Positions 1-7,196 of a stretch of DNA of 58,519 nt are shown here, one piece after another (position 1 is the first letter of the stretch; each line of letters starts with the position of its first letter). The DNA lies in the NCBI GenBank assembly GCA_036389795.1, contig DASVWD010000090.1, positions 1 through 58,519 on the forward strand, written 5' to 3'. The notes beneath the pieces were generated by a model. The model saw nothing but the letters and a program-made list of their open reading frames with translations, searched no databases and was not told where the DNA came from. This stretch comes from Longimicrobium sp. (GTDB taxonomy: Bacteria; Gemmatimonadota; Gemmatimonadetes; Longimicrobiales; Longimicrobiaceae). The position numbers were made by a program, and so were the translations under genes.

Positions 1-58
1 CGCCCTTCTTCGCCTGTCCGTGCCAAGGCATCCACCGTGCGCCCTTGTTCGCTTGACC
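1..58 (-). rRNA. rrl: 23S ribosomal RNA, 5' end (partial)
   Basis: The reverse complement begins GGTCAAGCGAACAAGGGCGC and continues with the near-universal 23S 5' stretch CACGGTGGATGCC followed by TTGGCA, aligning to the first ~58 nucleotides of bacterial 23S rRNA. The gene runs off the left edge. The mature 5' end is set at the GGTCAAG equivalent to E. coli GGTTAAG. No 16S, tRNA-Ile or tRNA-Ala lies upstream; the next gene upstream is a protein methyltransferase. Confidence 0.92.
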
Positions 59-192
59 GGATATTCCTACCCGGTCCACCGTTCCTAAGAACACGCTTCG
101 GTGCGTCGAGTCTCGCTCGACTTCACACCCAGCCCTCTACCCTTGTTTTCAATCAGCCTGGTCGCAGCGAAGCAAGCGCTGCGGAGCCCTCT

Positions 193-221
193 AACTTACC
201 ATCCTGCATCGCGTTTGTCAA
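193..221 (-). promoter_or_regulatory. Consensus housekeeping promoter upstream of 23S rRNA
   Basis: On the minus strand, -35 TTGACA (216-221), a 17-nt spacer and -10 TAAGTT (193-198). Predicted transcript start is near 186, leaving a leader of about 128 nt before the mature 23S 5' end. The -35 overlaps a small hairpin (CAACGGG/CCCGTTG, 219-244) that could end transcription from the upstream methyltransferase gene. The strong match suggests independent transcription of this 23S gene. Confidence 0.75.
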
Positions 222-308
222 CGGGCGTTTTCACCGTCCCGTTGCCCCGGGCAGCGCCGCCGCCCGTATCGCGAAGGGCCTCAAGTATATGCAGATGGCA
301 GACTTATG

Positions 309-1028
309 TCAACCGTCGCCGCCCGGCGGGCCTCCGCCCTGCCGCGGCGGCTCCAGCTCGAAGAGCCCGATGGCACGCAGATCGTCCTCTTCGCCCACGC
401 TCCACTTGGCCAGCGTGATCCTCCAGCCGTCCGCCTCCAGCTCCTCCAGCAGGCGGAAGCTCGCGGCCCTGAACGGGTCGGAGAGCAGGACCCGCCCCCC
501 CGGCGCCAGGTTGGACTCGAAGATCCGGCGCAGGTGCGGATGCCCCGCCTCGGCGTAGAGGACGTCCGAGCCCAGGATCCACTCGTAGCGCCCGGCGTCG
601 TCCCAGTCGGCCCAGTCCGCCACGCGGTATTCGATCGCCCCGGCGCCGTTGCGCTCGCCGTTGCGCCGGCAGACCGACATCGCCAGCTCGTGCCGGTCGG
701 TCTGCACCACCCGCCCGCCGAGCGACGCGGCGACGATCCCCGGCAGCCCCGTCCCGGCGCCCAGCTCCAGGACCCTCGCGCCCCGGAAGCCGTCCGCGCG
801 CGAGGCGACCTCGTGGGCCAGGGCGATGGCGGCGGGCCAGAGGGCGACCCCGTACGGCAGGCGGTCCTTCAGCTCGCGGAAGAAGTTCCACTCGTCCACG
901 TGGGTCAGCACCGCGCCCGTGTGCAGCACGCTCCACTCCCGCCCACCCAGCTCGAGGCGGTACTCGTGCAGCGGGAAATCCCCCGTGGTGGTGTGCAGCG
1001 CCTCTGCCTGCGCGACGGACGTGCTCAT
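309..1028 (-). CDS. Class I SAM-dependent methyltransferase, METTL21/nicotinamide-N-methyltransferase-like
   Basis: A 239-residue cytoplasmic protein. SAM motif I reads VLELGAGTGLPG (about residues 86-97) and a later SDVLY motif (about 163) is typical of the Methyltransf_16 group, which includes protein lysine methyltransferases and NNMT-like enzymes. The upstream segment ALWPAAIALA is also typical of that group. The ATG at 1028 is preferred over one 14 codons earlier because AAAGGGAG lies just before it. The target cannot be told: a ribosomal or translation protein is possible, but small-molecule methylation is equally open. It is transcribed toward the 23S gene, which has its own promoter between them. 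Confidence 0.8.
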   Translation of the reverse strand: MSTSVAQAEALHTTTGDFPLHEYRLELGGREWSVLHTGAVLTHVDEWNFFRELKDRLPYGVALWPAAIALAHEVASRADGFRGARVLELGAGTGLPGIVAASLGGRVVQTDRHELAMSVCRRNGERNGAGAIEYRVADWADWDDAGRYEWILGSDVLYAEAGHPHLRRIFESNLAPGGRVLLSDPFRAASFRLLEELEADGWRITLAKWSVGEEDDLRAIGLFELEPPRQGGGPPGGDG

Positions 1029-1215
1029 TTTCTCCCTTTGACGAGCCGACTCGTGTCTGCGTGGAGCCACGGAGGCTGTTACAAGTTTCCTGCCCGGAGG
1101 GACCTCAGGACGGCGGCCTTCGCTCAGTGTCCCTCGTCAGGAAGTGTCCACGGGATCGATCCACACATATAAATACTGTTAGAATCACCACTTAGGTCCA
1201 GGACGCCGGGACCGG

Positions 1216-1260
1216 TTGACAGCGGGGTCTCACGTCCTTATTATATCCGCCGTGGATATA
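1216..1260 (+). promoter_or_regulatory. Promoter with overlapping palindromic operator for the padR gene
   Basis: -35 TTGACA (1216-1221), 17-nt spacer, -10 TATTAT (1239-1244). A perfect inverted repeat TATATCC-N5-GGATATA (1242-1260) covers the -10 and the start-site region, the right place for an autorepressor. PadR-family proteins bind such dyads as dimers, so autoregulation of the PadR gene starting at 1286 is inferred. Confidence 0.7.
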
Positions 1261-1285
1261 TCCACACTGGAGTGAGCACGCCGAC

Positions 1286-1678
1286 GTGACCGACCCGCGC
1301 GACCCGCGAGAGCTGGTGCCGCTCACGCCGGCCGTCTTCCACATCATGCTGGTGCTGGCGGACGGAGAGGCGCACGGCTACGGCATCATGCTGGAGGTGG
1401 AGGAGCTGACCGCGGGCCAGGTGCGCCTGGGCCCCGGCACGCTCTACCGCTCCATCCAGCGCATGCTGGTGGACGGGCTGATCGAGGAGGCCGGCGACCG
1501 CGCCGGCCCCGAAGACGACGAGCGCCGCCGCTACTACCGGCTGACCGGCTTCGGCCGCCGCGTCGCCGAGGCCGAGGCGCAGAGGCTGGCGACGCTGGTG
1601 GACGCGTCGGCCGCGCGCGGGCTGCTGCCGGGGCGCTCCGGACCCGGGCCGGAGGGCGGATCCGCGGACCAGGGATGA
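1286..1678 (+). CDS. PadR-family transcriptional regulator
   Basis: 130 residues with the PadR winged-helix pattern: LTPAVFHIMLVLADGEAHGYGIM (helices 1-2), a GPGTLYRSIQRMLVDGLIEE recognition region (about residues 50-70) and an RRRYYRLTGFGRR wing. Length is usual for short PadR proteins of subfamily 2. The start is GTG at 1286 with GGAG about 10 nt upstream. It is followed 14 nt later by a VOC-domain gene, so the two probably form an operon under the promoter/operator at 1216-1260. The inducer is unknown. Confidence 0.88.
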   Translation: MTDPRDPRELVPLTPAVFHIMLVLADGEAHGYGIMLEVEELTAGQVRLGPGTLYRSIQRMLVDGLIEEAGDRAGPEDDERRRYYRLTGFGRRVAEAEAQRLATLVDASAARGLLPGRSGPGPEGGSADQG

Positions 1679-1692
1679 GGAGGGGGTGAGCG

Positions 1693-2199
1693 ATGGCGCA
1701 GCCGGTGAGCCGGGTCCCCGAGGACTTCCACACCCTCACGCCGCACCTGGTGGTGCGCGGGGTGGAGCGGGCGGTGGCGTTCTACCACGCGGCGTTCGGC
1801 GCGCACGAGCTGCTGCGCAACCTGGCGCCCGACGGGAAGACGGTGATGCACTCGGAGCTGCTGCTGGGCGACTCGCGCTTCCTGATCAACGACGAGTTCC
1901 CGGACTGGGGCGTCGTCTCCCCCGAGACGCTGGGCGGCACGCCGGTGACGCTGCACCTGTACGTGGACGACGTCGACGCCGTCTTCCAGCGGGCCCTGGA
2001 CGCGGGCGCCGAGGTGCTGATGCCGGTGCAGGACGCCTTCTGGGGCGACCGCTACGGCATCGTGCGCGACCCGTTCGGCCACCGCTGGAGCGTGGGCAGC
2101 CGCATCGAAGACCTCTCGCCCCAGGAGCTGCAGCGCCGCGCCGCCGACTGGAGCGCCGGAGAGCGCGACCCGGATTCCGGATCGCCCGCTGAGAGTTGA
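1693..2199 (+). CDS. VOC-superfamily protein, PhnB/glyoxalase-like
   Basis: 168 residues with paired beta-alpha-beta-beta-beta units: LTPHLVVRGVERAVAFYHAAFGAHE at the start and HLYVDDVDAVFQRALDAGAEVLMP ... WGDRYGIVRDPFGHRWSV in the second half, the usual PhnB-like signature. Members are dimeric metal-dependent enzymes or resistance proteins; the substrate cannot be read from sequence. A strong ribosome site (AGGAGGGGG) precedes the ATG. It sits directly behind padR, suggesting the regulator controls it. Confidence 0.82.
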   Translation: MAQPVSRVPEDFHTLTPHLVVRGVERAVAFYHAAFGAHELLRNLAPDGKTVMHSELLLGDSRFLINDEFPDWGVVSPETLGGTPVTLHLYVDDVDAVFQRALDAGAEVLMPVQDAFWGDRYGIVRDPFGHRWSVGSRIEDLSPQELQRRAADWSAGERDPDSGSPAES

Positions 2200-2240
2200 T
2201 TTCGCACTTCGCACTTCGCACTTTCGACCGGAGCCCGACC

Positions 2241-2609
2241 ATGATCAGCAGAGTGAAATTCGTCAGCATCCCCACGGCCGACCAGGACCGCGCCCTCGAG
2301 TTCTGGACGCGGAAGGTGGGGTTCAAGCTTGTGCAGGACGTGCCGATGGGTCCCGGTCAGCGCTGGATCGAGCTGGAGGTGCCCGGAGCGGAGACGCACG
2401 TGGTGCTCTTCACCCCCACGGGGCAGGAGGACCGCGTCGGGAGCTTCGTGCCCATGGCGTGGGCGACGCAGGACGTGGAGAAGACGTACGAGGAGCTGCG
2501 CGGCCGCGGCGTGGAGTTCCAGCAGCCGCCGAAGAAGGAGAGCTGGGGCACCTCCGCCGTCTTCAAGGACGCGGACGGCAACCAGTTCGTGCTGAGCTCG
2601 GAGAGCTAG
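2241..2609 (+). CDS. VOC-superfamily (glyoxalase/bleomycin resistance-like) protein
   Basis: 122 residues from ATG 2241 (CCGGAG precedes it); an upstream in-frame ATG at 2196 would add 15 low-complexity residues and is less likely. The fold is read from VKFVSIPTADQDRALEFWTRKVGFKL at the N-terminus and WATQDVEKTYEELRGRGVEFQQPP ... VFKDADGNQFVLSS at the C-terminus, a single VOC module. It follows the previous VOC gene with a 41-nt gap containing the short tandem TTCGCAC repeat. Its stop overlaps the stop of the convergent membrane gene: both use the CTAG at 2606-2609. Confidence 0.82.
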   Translation: MISRVKFVSIPTADQDRALEFWTRKVGFKLVQDVPMGPGQRWIELEVPGAETHVVLFTPTGQEDRVGSFVPMAWATQDVEKTYEELRGRGVEFQQPPKKESWGTSAVFKDADGNQFVLSSES

Positions 2610-3241
2610 GCCTGGACCGGATCGGCGTCGTCGGGGACCTCCGCGACGACGGCGGCCCGCCCCGGCTCGGGGGGCCAGAGGAGGCGCGTCGCCAGGGCCC
2701 AGCAGCAGACGGCAACGAAGCCGACGAGCTGCCCGGCGGGGCGCACCGGGCGGTAGTCCGCGAAGACGCGCCGGGCGCTCTCGGCCAGGTCACCCAGCCC
2801 GAACGCCGTCCCCGGCGCGGGGCCCACGCGCTCCCAGAGCACGGGGATCATCGAGAACTTGAGCAGCGCCAGCAGGATGGCCAGGCTGGCGAGCGAGGCC
2901 ACCAGCCGCCGGCGCGTCCCCCCGGCGAACACGCCCCAGGCGGCGATCGCCACCCCCGCCACCACCACCCACTCCAGCAGCCCGGGCGGCGGGAAGAGCA
3001 GCTCCAGCACCTGCGCCGTCGCCACCGTCCCGTAGGCGGCGGCCGCCCACCCCGCCACCCCCGCGGGCCTCGGCCAGGCGCCGCGCAGCACCAGCAGGTA
3101 CGCCAGCAGCAGCGCGAACAGCCCCTCCACCAGGCCGAAGGAGCGGTACTCCACCCCGCCCTCCACCGGCGCGACCCCGGCCAGCACCCCCGCGGCCAAG
3201 AAGAGGAGCGCCGCGGCCACCGCGCGCTGGGCGGCCGTCAT
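2606..3241 (-). CDS. Integral membrane protein of unknown function, about six TM helices
   Basis: 211 residues from ATG 3241 (AGGTGAGGG upstream), 8 nt after the stop of the preceding gene. Hydrophobic segments are seen near residues 5-22, 36-55, 60-83, 88-110, 115-138 and 175-196, separated by short Arg/Pro-rich loops. No catalytic motif or known family is recognised. The tight spacing to the upstream gene (3250-3816) makes the two an operon. An alternative start at 3265 would overlap the upstream gene by 16 nt. Confidence 0.7.
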   Translation of the reverse strand: MTAAQRAVAAALLFLAAGVLAGVAPVEGGVEYRSFGLVEGLFALLLAYLLVLRGAWPRPAGVAGWAAAAYGTVATAQVLELLFPPPGLLEWVVVAGVAIAAWGVFAGGTRRRLVASLASLAILLALLKFSMIPVLWERVGPAPGTAFGLGDLAESARRVFADYRPVRPAGQLVGFVAVCCWALATRLLWPPEPGRAAVVAEVPDDADPVQA

Positions 3242-3249
3242 CCCCGCCC

Positions 3250-3816
3250 TCACCTGGGCAGCCATTCCAGCGGCCCCGTGCGGAGCTGCCGCTCGATGCG
3301 CGCGGCCAGCGCGTCCGCCCGCTGCCGCGCCCCCGGCGACGTCGGCGCGGAGCGCACGCCCTGCACGATCGTCATCGCCTCGCGCAGGAGCTGCTCGTCG
3401 TCGCCGCGGTACCAGGGGCGCGCGCCGGCGGCCAGCATCAGCTCCGCGCGGTCGAGCGCGGCGCCCGCCCACAGCTCCGTCGCCGCGGCCACCCGCGTGC
3501 TGTCCCCCGCCCGCTCGCGCGCCGAGAGCGCCTCCTCCTCGGCCTCCGCGTAGCGCGCCAGGGCGCCCGCCGTGTCGCCCGCGGCGCGTGCCCGGAGCGC
3601 CGCGCTCACCCGCTCGCGCGCGCGCGCCATGCGCGGGGTGAAGGCGTCGGGCGCCACCGACACCCAGGTGGCGCGGCTCACCTCGGCGGCGCTCTGCGGG
3701 GCGCTGCGGTAGAGGAGGAGCGCCAGCACGGTGAGCACGGCCAGCAGCGCGAGCCCCGGGATCACCCAGGGGTCGCGCAGTCCGCCGCCGTCCGTGTCCG
3801 TGGCTGTCGTCGTCAT
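3250..3816 (-). CDS. Single-pass membrane protein with helical TPR-like C-terminal domain, unknown function
   Basis: 188 residues. A TM helix (PWVIPGLALLAVLTVLALLLY, about residues 16-36) anchors an Ala/Arg/Glu-rich extracytoplasmic part whose ARMARARERVSAALRARAAGDTAG-type helices resemble tetratricopeptide or chaperone-like bundles. No family is recognised with confidence. The start at ATG 3816 has no strong Shine-Dalgarno sequence. It is followed by the six-TM protein with which it probably functions in the membrane. Confidence 0.65.
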   Translation of the reverse strand: MTTTATDTDGGGLRDPWVIPGLALLAVLTVLALLLYRSAPQSAAEVSRATWVSVAPDAFTPRMARARERVSAALRARAAGDTAGALARYAEAEEEALSARERAGDSTRVAAATELWAGAALDRAELMLAAGARPWYRGDDEQLLREAMTIVQGVRSAPTSPGARQRADALAARIERQLRTGPLEWLPR

Positions 3817-4189
3817 CGGAGTCGAAGGGTGTCGCCGAACCCCGGGAACCGCGAAACCGCAACTGCTCGCTTGGGCGTGTCCCCCTGCGGGGGCCGGGCT
3901 GCGCGCGCGGTAGGGCACGATACCACCGTGCCCAACCGCGCCGGGCCGCCGCCGCCACGATACCCCTGTGGCGGCGCCGTCCCGGCCCTCCGGGCGCGCA
4001 TCCCTCACGCGGTCCCCGGCGGACCTGGACCCCGGCGCCACGCAGGACGCCGCCCTGGCGCGGCGAAACCCGCGCCCGGATGCCGTTGAAGCCTCGCGGG
4101 GTTTGCGAGGCTTTCTGCCGTTGTAGCCGCGGCTTCAGCCGCCCTTCCCCCCCGGCGCACCCGGCGCACCCGGCGCCGGGGGATCTCCC
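3817..4189. other. Gene-free stretch between a promoter side and a repeat
   Basis: About 370 nt with no convincing reading frame. The right part holds a two-hairpin repeat (4088-4143). The rest is GC-rich and unremarkable, and should contain the promoter of the 3816 gene; I see no clear -35/-10 pair. Confidence 0.5.
4088..4143 (+). repeat. Two-hairpin dispersed repeat (GCCTCGC family), copy 1
   Basis: GCCTCGC-loop-GCGAGGC hairpin, a TTTCTGCCGTTGTA spacer, then a GC-rich arm CCGCGGCTTCAGCCGCC. Related copies lie at 17660-17710, 39573-39626, 57315-57370 and 58325-58379, with a diverged one at 39469-39521. All are intergenic and adjacent to gene ends. The layout resembles REP/REPIN elements. 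Confidence 0.8.
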
Positions 4190-5014
4190 CTACGCCGCGA
4201 TCCCCCGCGACTCCAGCATCTCCCGGACCTCGTCCCAGCGGATCGCCCAGTCGCCCAGCCGGCCGCGGTGGGGGCCGTGCCAGTCCGAGCCGCCGGTGCG
4301 GAAGAGACCCATGTCGCGCGCCACCCGGTCGAAGAGCATCGCCTCCACCGGCGGCGTGTTGGGGCGGAAGCACTCGATCCCGTTCATTCCCCACCCCGCG
4401 AAGGTGCGCACCTCGCGCTCGAACACCTCCAGCTCCGGGTGCGCCCACACCGCCAGCCCCCCGGCCGCGTGGATGGTGTCGATCGCCTCGCGCACGCTGG
4501 GGAACTCGGTGGCCACGAAGGCGCTCCCCCCGTCCTTGAGGTACAGCTCGAACGCCTCGGACACGCTCCGGGTGTGGCCGCCCGCCTGCAGCGCCCGCGC
4601 CAGGTGCGGCCGCCCGAGAGAGGCCGCCTCGGGCCCGGCGATCTTCAGCACCTGCTCCAGCTCCACCCCCACCCCCTGCTCCTGGAGCTTGCGCACCATC
4701 TCGCGCATCCGCCCGGCTCGGCGGTCGCTGGCCCGCGCGTGGTGCGCCTGGAGCGCCTCGGAGTCGGGGTCCACGAAGTAGCCCAGCACGTGGATCTCGT
4801 GCAGTCCGTGCTCTGTGCTGAGCTCCACCCCGGGGATCACGGTCAGCGGCTGGCCGCGCGCCGCCTCCAGCGCCTCGCGCACCCCCGCCACCGTGTCGTG
4901 GTCGGTGAGCGCGATCACGTCCAGGCGCCCGGCCAAGGCCGCGCGCACCACCCCGGCGGGCGGGAGCTGCCCGTCGGAGGCGTGGGAGTGGATGTGCAGG
5001 TCTACGCGCTTCAT
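4190..5014 (-). CDS. PHP-domain phosphoesterase (YciV/RnaAM-like nucleotidase)
   Basis: 274 residues. Metal-binding motifs are in the usual order: DLHIHSHASDG (residues 5-15), LTDHDT, the GVELSTE segment, VWAHPE, and the C-terminal GGSDWHG. These match the trinuclear-metal PHP family acting on 3',5'-nucleoside bisphosphates or 5' ends of short RNAs. The length equals E. coli YciV (about 290). The ATG at 5014 is preceded by AAAGG. A 15-bp hairpin lies between this gene and the outer-membrane gene 77 nt upstream. The exact substrate is inferred. Confidence 0.85.
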   Translation of the reverse strand: MKRVDLHIHSHASDGQLPPAGVVRAALAGRLDVIALTDHDTVAGVREALEAARGQPLTVIPGVELSTEHGLHEIHVLGYFVDPDSEALQAHHARASDRRAGRMREMVRKLQEQGVGVELEQVLKIAGPEAASLGRPHLARALQAGGHTRSVSEAFELYLKDGGSAFVATEFPSVREAIDTIHAAGGLAVWAHPELEVFEREVRTFAGWGMNGIECFRPNTPPVEAMLFDRVARDMGLFRTGGSDWHGPHRGRLGDWAIRWDEVREMLESRGIAA

Positions 5015-5032
5015 GCCTTTGTGGGGGAAAGG

Positions 5033-5062
5033 GCCACCACCGGCCCGCGGGCCGGCGGTGGC
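5033..5062 (-). terminator. Strong GC hairpin, probable terminator or attenuator
   Basis: Arms GCCACCACCGGCCCG / CGGGCCGGCGGTGGC pair at 14 of 15 positions. On the minus strand it follows the 5092-5667 gene and precedes the PHP gene by about 20 nt. A CCTTTCCCCC run follows rather than a clean U-tract, so efficiency is uncertain. Confidence 0.5.
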
Positions 5063-5091
5063 ACCCTGACGCACGATGCTGGCCGCGGGCG

Positions 5092-5667
5092 TCAGCGGGT
5101 CCGCCATGCCAGCCCCACGCCCCAGTCGGTCCCCGTGCCCAGGTTCGCCCCGAAGCGGAAGCTCAGGTTCGGGCGGAAGTCCAGGTTCACCCCCACGTCG
5201 GCCAGCACCTCCAGGTCCGCCTCGTCGCCCACGTCGACGATCGCCAGGCGCGGGTGGATGTAGGGGACGATGTTCAGGTCGGGCGTGGCGAAGACGTAGC
5301 CGAAGTCGAGCCCCACCTGCGCGCCGAACGCCTCGGCGTCGCCGACCAGCACCTGCCCCGCCGCGGTGAGCGCGACGTCGATCGGCGGCGCCCCCGCCAG
5401 CGCCAGCGGGTTGACGTACTCGACGCCCAGCGTGAGCGCCCCGTCGCCCGCGTCGGAGTAGCCGCCGCGGAAGCCCAGCCCGTACCCGCCGAAGCTGCGC
5501 CGCCAGCTCCCCTCCAGGTGCAGGGGGTCCTCGCTCACGTAGATCCCCAGCTCGTTGCTGAGCCGCGGGGCCTGGAAGCTGGGCGTGAACACCTGCGCCC
5601 CGGCCGCCGCCGCCCCCGCCAGCGTGAGCCCCGCCACCGCCGCCGCCACGCACGCCGCCTTCCTCAT
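5092..5667 (-). CDS. Secreted outer-membrane beta-barrel-like protein, unknown function
   Basis: 191 residues with a clear signal peptide (MRKAACVAAAVAGLTLAGAA followed by AAGAQ, cleavage after about residue 24). The mature part alternates short beta strands ending in aromatic residues (GYGLGFRGGY, LDFGYVF, LSFRFGANLG) and ends WRTR, as expected for a small OMP beta-barrel. The ATG at 5667 has GGGGGAGAGG upstream. A GAAACTTGTA motif lies at 5750-5759. The specific porin or adhesin family is not recognised. Confidence 0.7.
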   Translation of the reverse strand: MRKAACVAAAVAGLTLAGAAAAGAQVFTPSFQAPRLSNELGIYVSEDPLHLEGSWRRSFGGYGLGFRGGYSDAGDGALTLGVEYVNPLALAGAPPIDVALTAAGQVLVGDAEAFGAQVGLDFGYVFATPDLNIVPYIHPRLAIVDVGDEADLEVLADVGVNLDFRPNLSFRFGANLGTGTDWGVGLAWRTR

Positions 5668-6023
5668 CCTCTCTCCCCCTGGACTGGTTCTCACGTCGAA
5701 AGCCCCGCCCGGCCTGGATCGGCCGGGCGAGGCGCCCGCGCGGCCCGGCTACAAGTTTCAGACCAGCAACGGCTTGCGGCCGATCTGCCACGGAAAGCGG
5801 GAGCAGCCCGCATCGCGCCATCTCCCGCGTTCCCGGGCCGCGCGCGGTCTACCGCGGCCGGGCGGGCGGAGTTCCATCCCCGCCGACGGAAGGGAGCCGG
5901 GCTTCGTCGCACAACGTCGCGCACCCGTCACACCCGTCGCCTTCCGGACGTTCGCATCCGGTGAGACGGCGGGAGCGGAGCACGACGGCCCGCCCGCCGC
6001 GGATCCAACCCATTCCCGGAGGG
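5668..6023. other. Divergent intergenic region
   Basis: About 355 nt between divergently transcribed genes. No gene is visible. It must carry promoters for both; the only motif I can point to is GAAACTTGTA (minus strand, 5750-5759), also found upstream of the 1028 methyltransferase gene. Confidence 0.4.
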
Positions 6024-6455
6024 ATGATGATCGCTTCCATCGTTCGACGCAGGAGATCGGCCGCCGCCATGCTCGTCGCGCTCGCGCTCGCCGGGTGCGG
6101 GTCCTCGACCGCGGCCGACCAGCGCGTGGCCGTCACCACCGACCAGCGCGAGTACCGCACCGGCAACCTCGTCACGGTGACGGTGACCAACGTCTCCGAC
6201 GAGCCGGTCGGCTACAACCTGTGCGTGCACCGGATCGAGCGGCGCACCGGCGACGGCTGGCGCGTGGCGTCGGCCTTTCCCCCGCCGGGCAGCGCGTGCG
6301 TCGACATCCTTCTCACCCTGCAGCCCGGCGCCTCCACGGCCATCCAGGTCCAGCTGCCGCAGGACCTCGCCGCGGGCGTCTACCGCGTGCGCTTCGAGTC
6401 GCCGGTCCTGGCGACGCCGCCGTTCCGGGTGGAGCCGGGCTTCGTCCTCTTCTGA
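6024..6455 (+). CDS. Secreted lipoprotein with Ig-like/BsuPI-type beta-sandwich domain
   Basis: 143 residues with a lipobox LALAGC at about residues 20-25, so the mature protein is lipid-anchored at the cytoplasmic or outer membrane. The rest looks like a small immunoglobulin-like sandwich: VAVTTDQREYRTGNLVTVTVTNVS opens it and VYRVRFESPVLATPPFRVEPGFVLF closes it, as in BsuPI-like (intracellular proteinase inhibitor) domains. Tandem ATGs (6024, 6027) follow GGAGGG directly; either may be used. No partner genes are evident. Confidence 0.72.
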   Translation: MMIASIVRRRRSAAAMLVALALAGCGSSTAADQRVAVTTDQREYRTGNLVTVTVTNVSDEPVGYNLCVHRIERRTGDGWRVASAFPPPGSACVDILLTLQPGASTAIQVQLPQDLAAGVYRVRFESPVLATPPFRVEPGFVLF

Positions 6456-6551
6456 CCCACCGGACCGGGCGATTCCCCGCCCCACCCGCCAGCCGCACGG
6501 CGCCGGAGCGATGCTCCGGCGCCGCTGCTTTTGCGGGCGAACACGAGATCC

Positions 6552-6597
6552 TTGTGCTCCCGCGGCGCCAGGTATACAATGTATACCCATGGTATAC
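6552..6597 (+). promoter_or_regulatory. TetR promoter and operator overlapping the start codon
   Basis: A perfect 17-bp palindrome GGTATAC-AAT-GTATACC (6571-6587) is followed by a third GGTATAC half-site (6591-6597) that includes the G of the ATG. A -10-like TACAAT (6575-6580) lies inside the palindrome, with a weak -35 TTGTGC (6552-6557) at 17-nt spacing. This places the transcript start at or next to the ATG at 6589, where no ribosome site is visible. Confidence 0.65.
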
Positions 6598-7194
6598 GGT
6601 GTAGACCCGACGCCGGGGCAGCAGCGGATCCTCGCCGCGGCCGAGCGCCTCTACAAGGGCGGCGGGCTGGACGCCCTCTCGATCCGGCGGGTGGCGGAGC
6701 TGGTGGGGGTGACCCCGATGGCGATCTACCGGCACTACCGGGACAAGGACGCGCTGCTGGAGGCGCTGGTGGGGCTGGGGTTCGAGCGGTGGGAGAAGTA
6801 CCTCGCCCGCGCGGCCCGGCGGCGCACGCCGCTGCGGCGCTTCGAGGCGGCGCTCACGCAGTACCGGGAGTTCGCGCTCGACGAGCCGCGCCTCTTCGAG
6901 CTCATGTTCTTGATCCCGCGCCCGAACGTGCCCCACGCGCCCGCGTCGCTCCGGATGACCTCGTCGCCCGCCTTCGGCGTCATGATCGCGTCGGTCAGGG
7001 AGGCCATGGAAGCGGGGGCGCTCCGCCGCGGCGACCCCGGCGAGACGATCCTGGCGCTGTGGGCGGCCGCCCACGGCCTCACCGCGCTGCACTTCAGCGG
7101 CCGCTTCGGCGGCGACGACGCCGTCTTCCGCCGGGTCTACGACCGCACCATGAAGCAGCTCCTGCAGCTCTTCACCCCCGAACCCCCGAAGTAG
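6589..7194 (+). CDS. TetR-family transcriptional repressor
   Basis: 201 residues. The N-terminal helix-turn-helix is typical: RILAAAERLYKGGGLDALSIRRVAELVGVTPMAIYRHYRDKDALLEAL (about residues 12-60). The C-terminal ligand-binding half resembles TetR_C_33/WHG-type domains. The ATG at 6589 is inside a palindromic operator, so autorepression is likely. A 2-nt gap separates it from the S41 peptidase-like lipoprotein gene, so both are one transcript. The ligand is unknown. Confidence 0.9.
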   Translation: MVYGVDPTPGQQRILAAAERLYKGGGLDALSIRRVAELVGVTPMAIYRHYRDKDALLEALVGLGFERWEKYLARAARRRTPLRRFEAALTQYREFALDEPRLFELMFLIPRPNVPHAPASLRMTSSPAFGVMIASVREAMEAGALRRGDPGETILALWAAAHGLTALHFSGRFGGDDAVFRRVYDRTMKQLLQLFTPEPPK

Positions 7195-7196
7195 TC

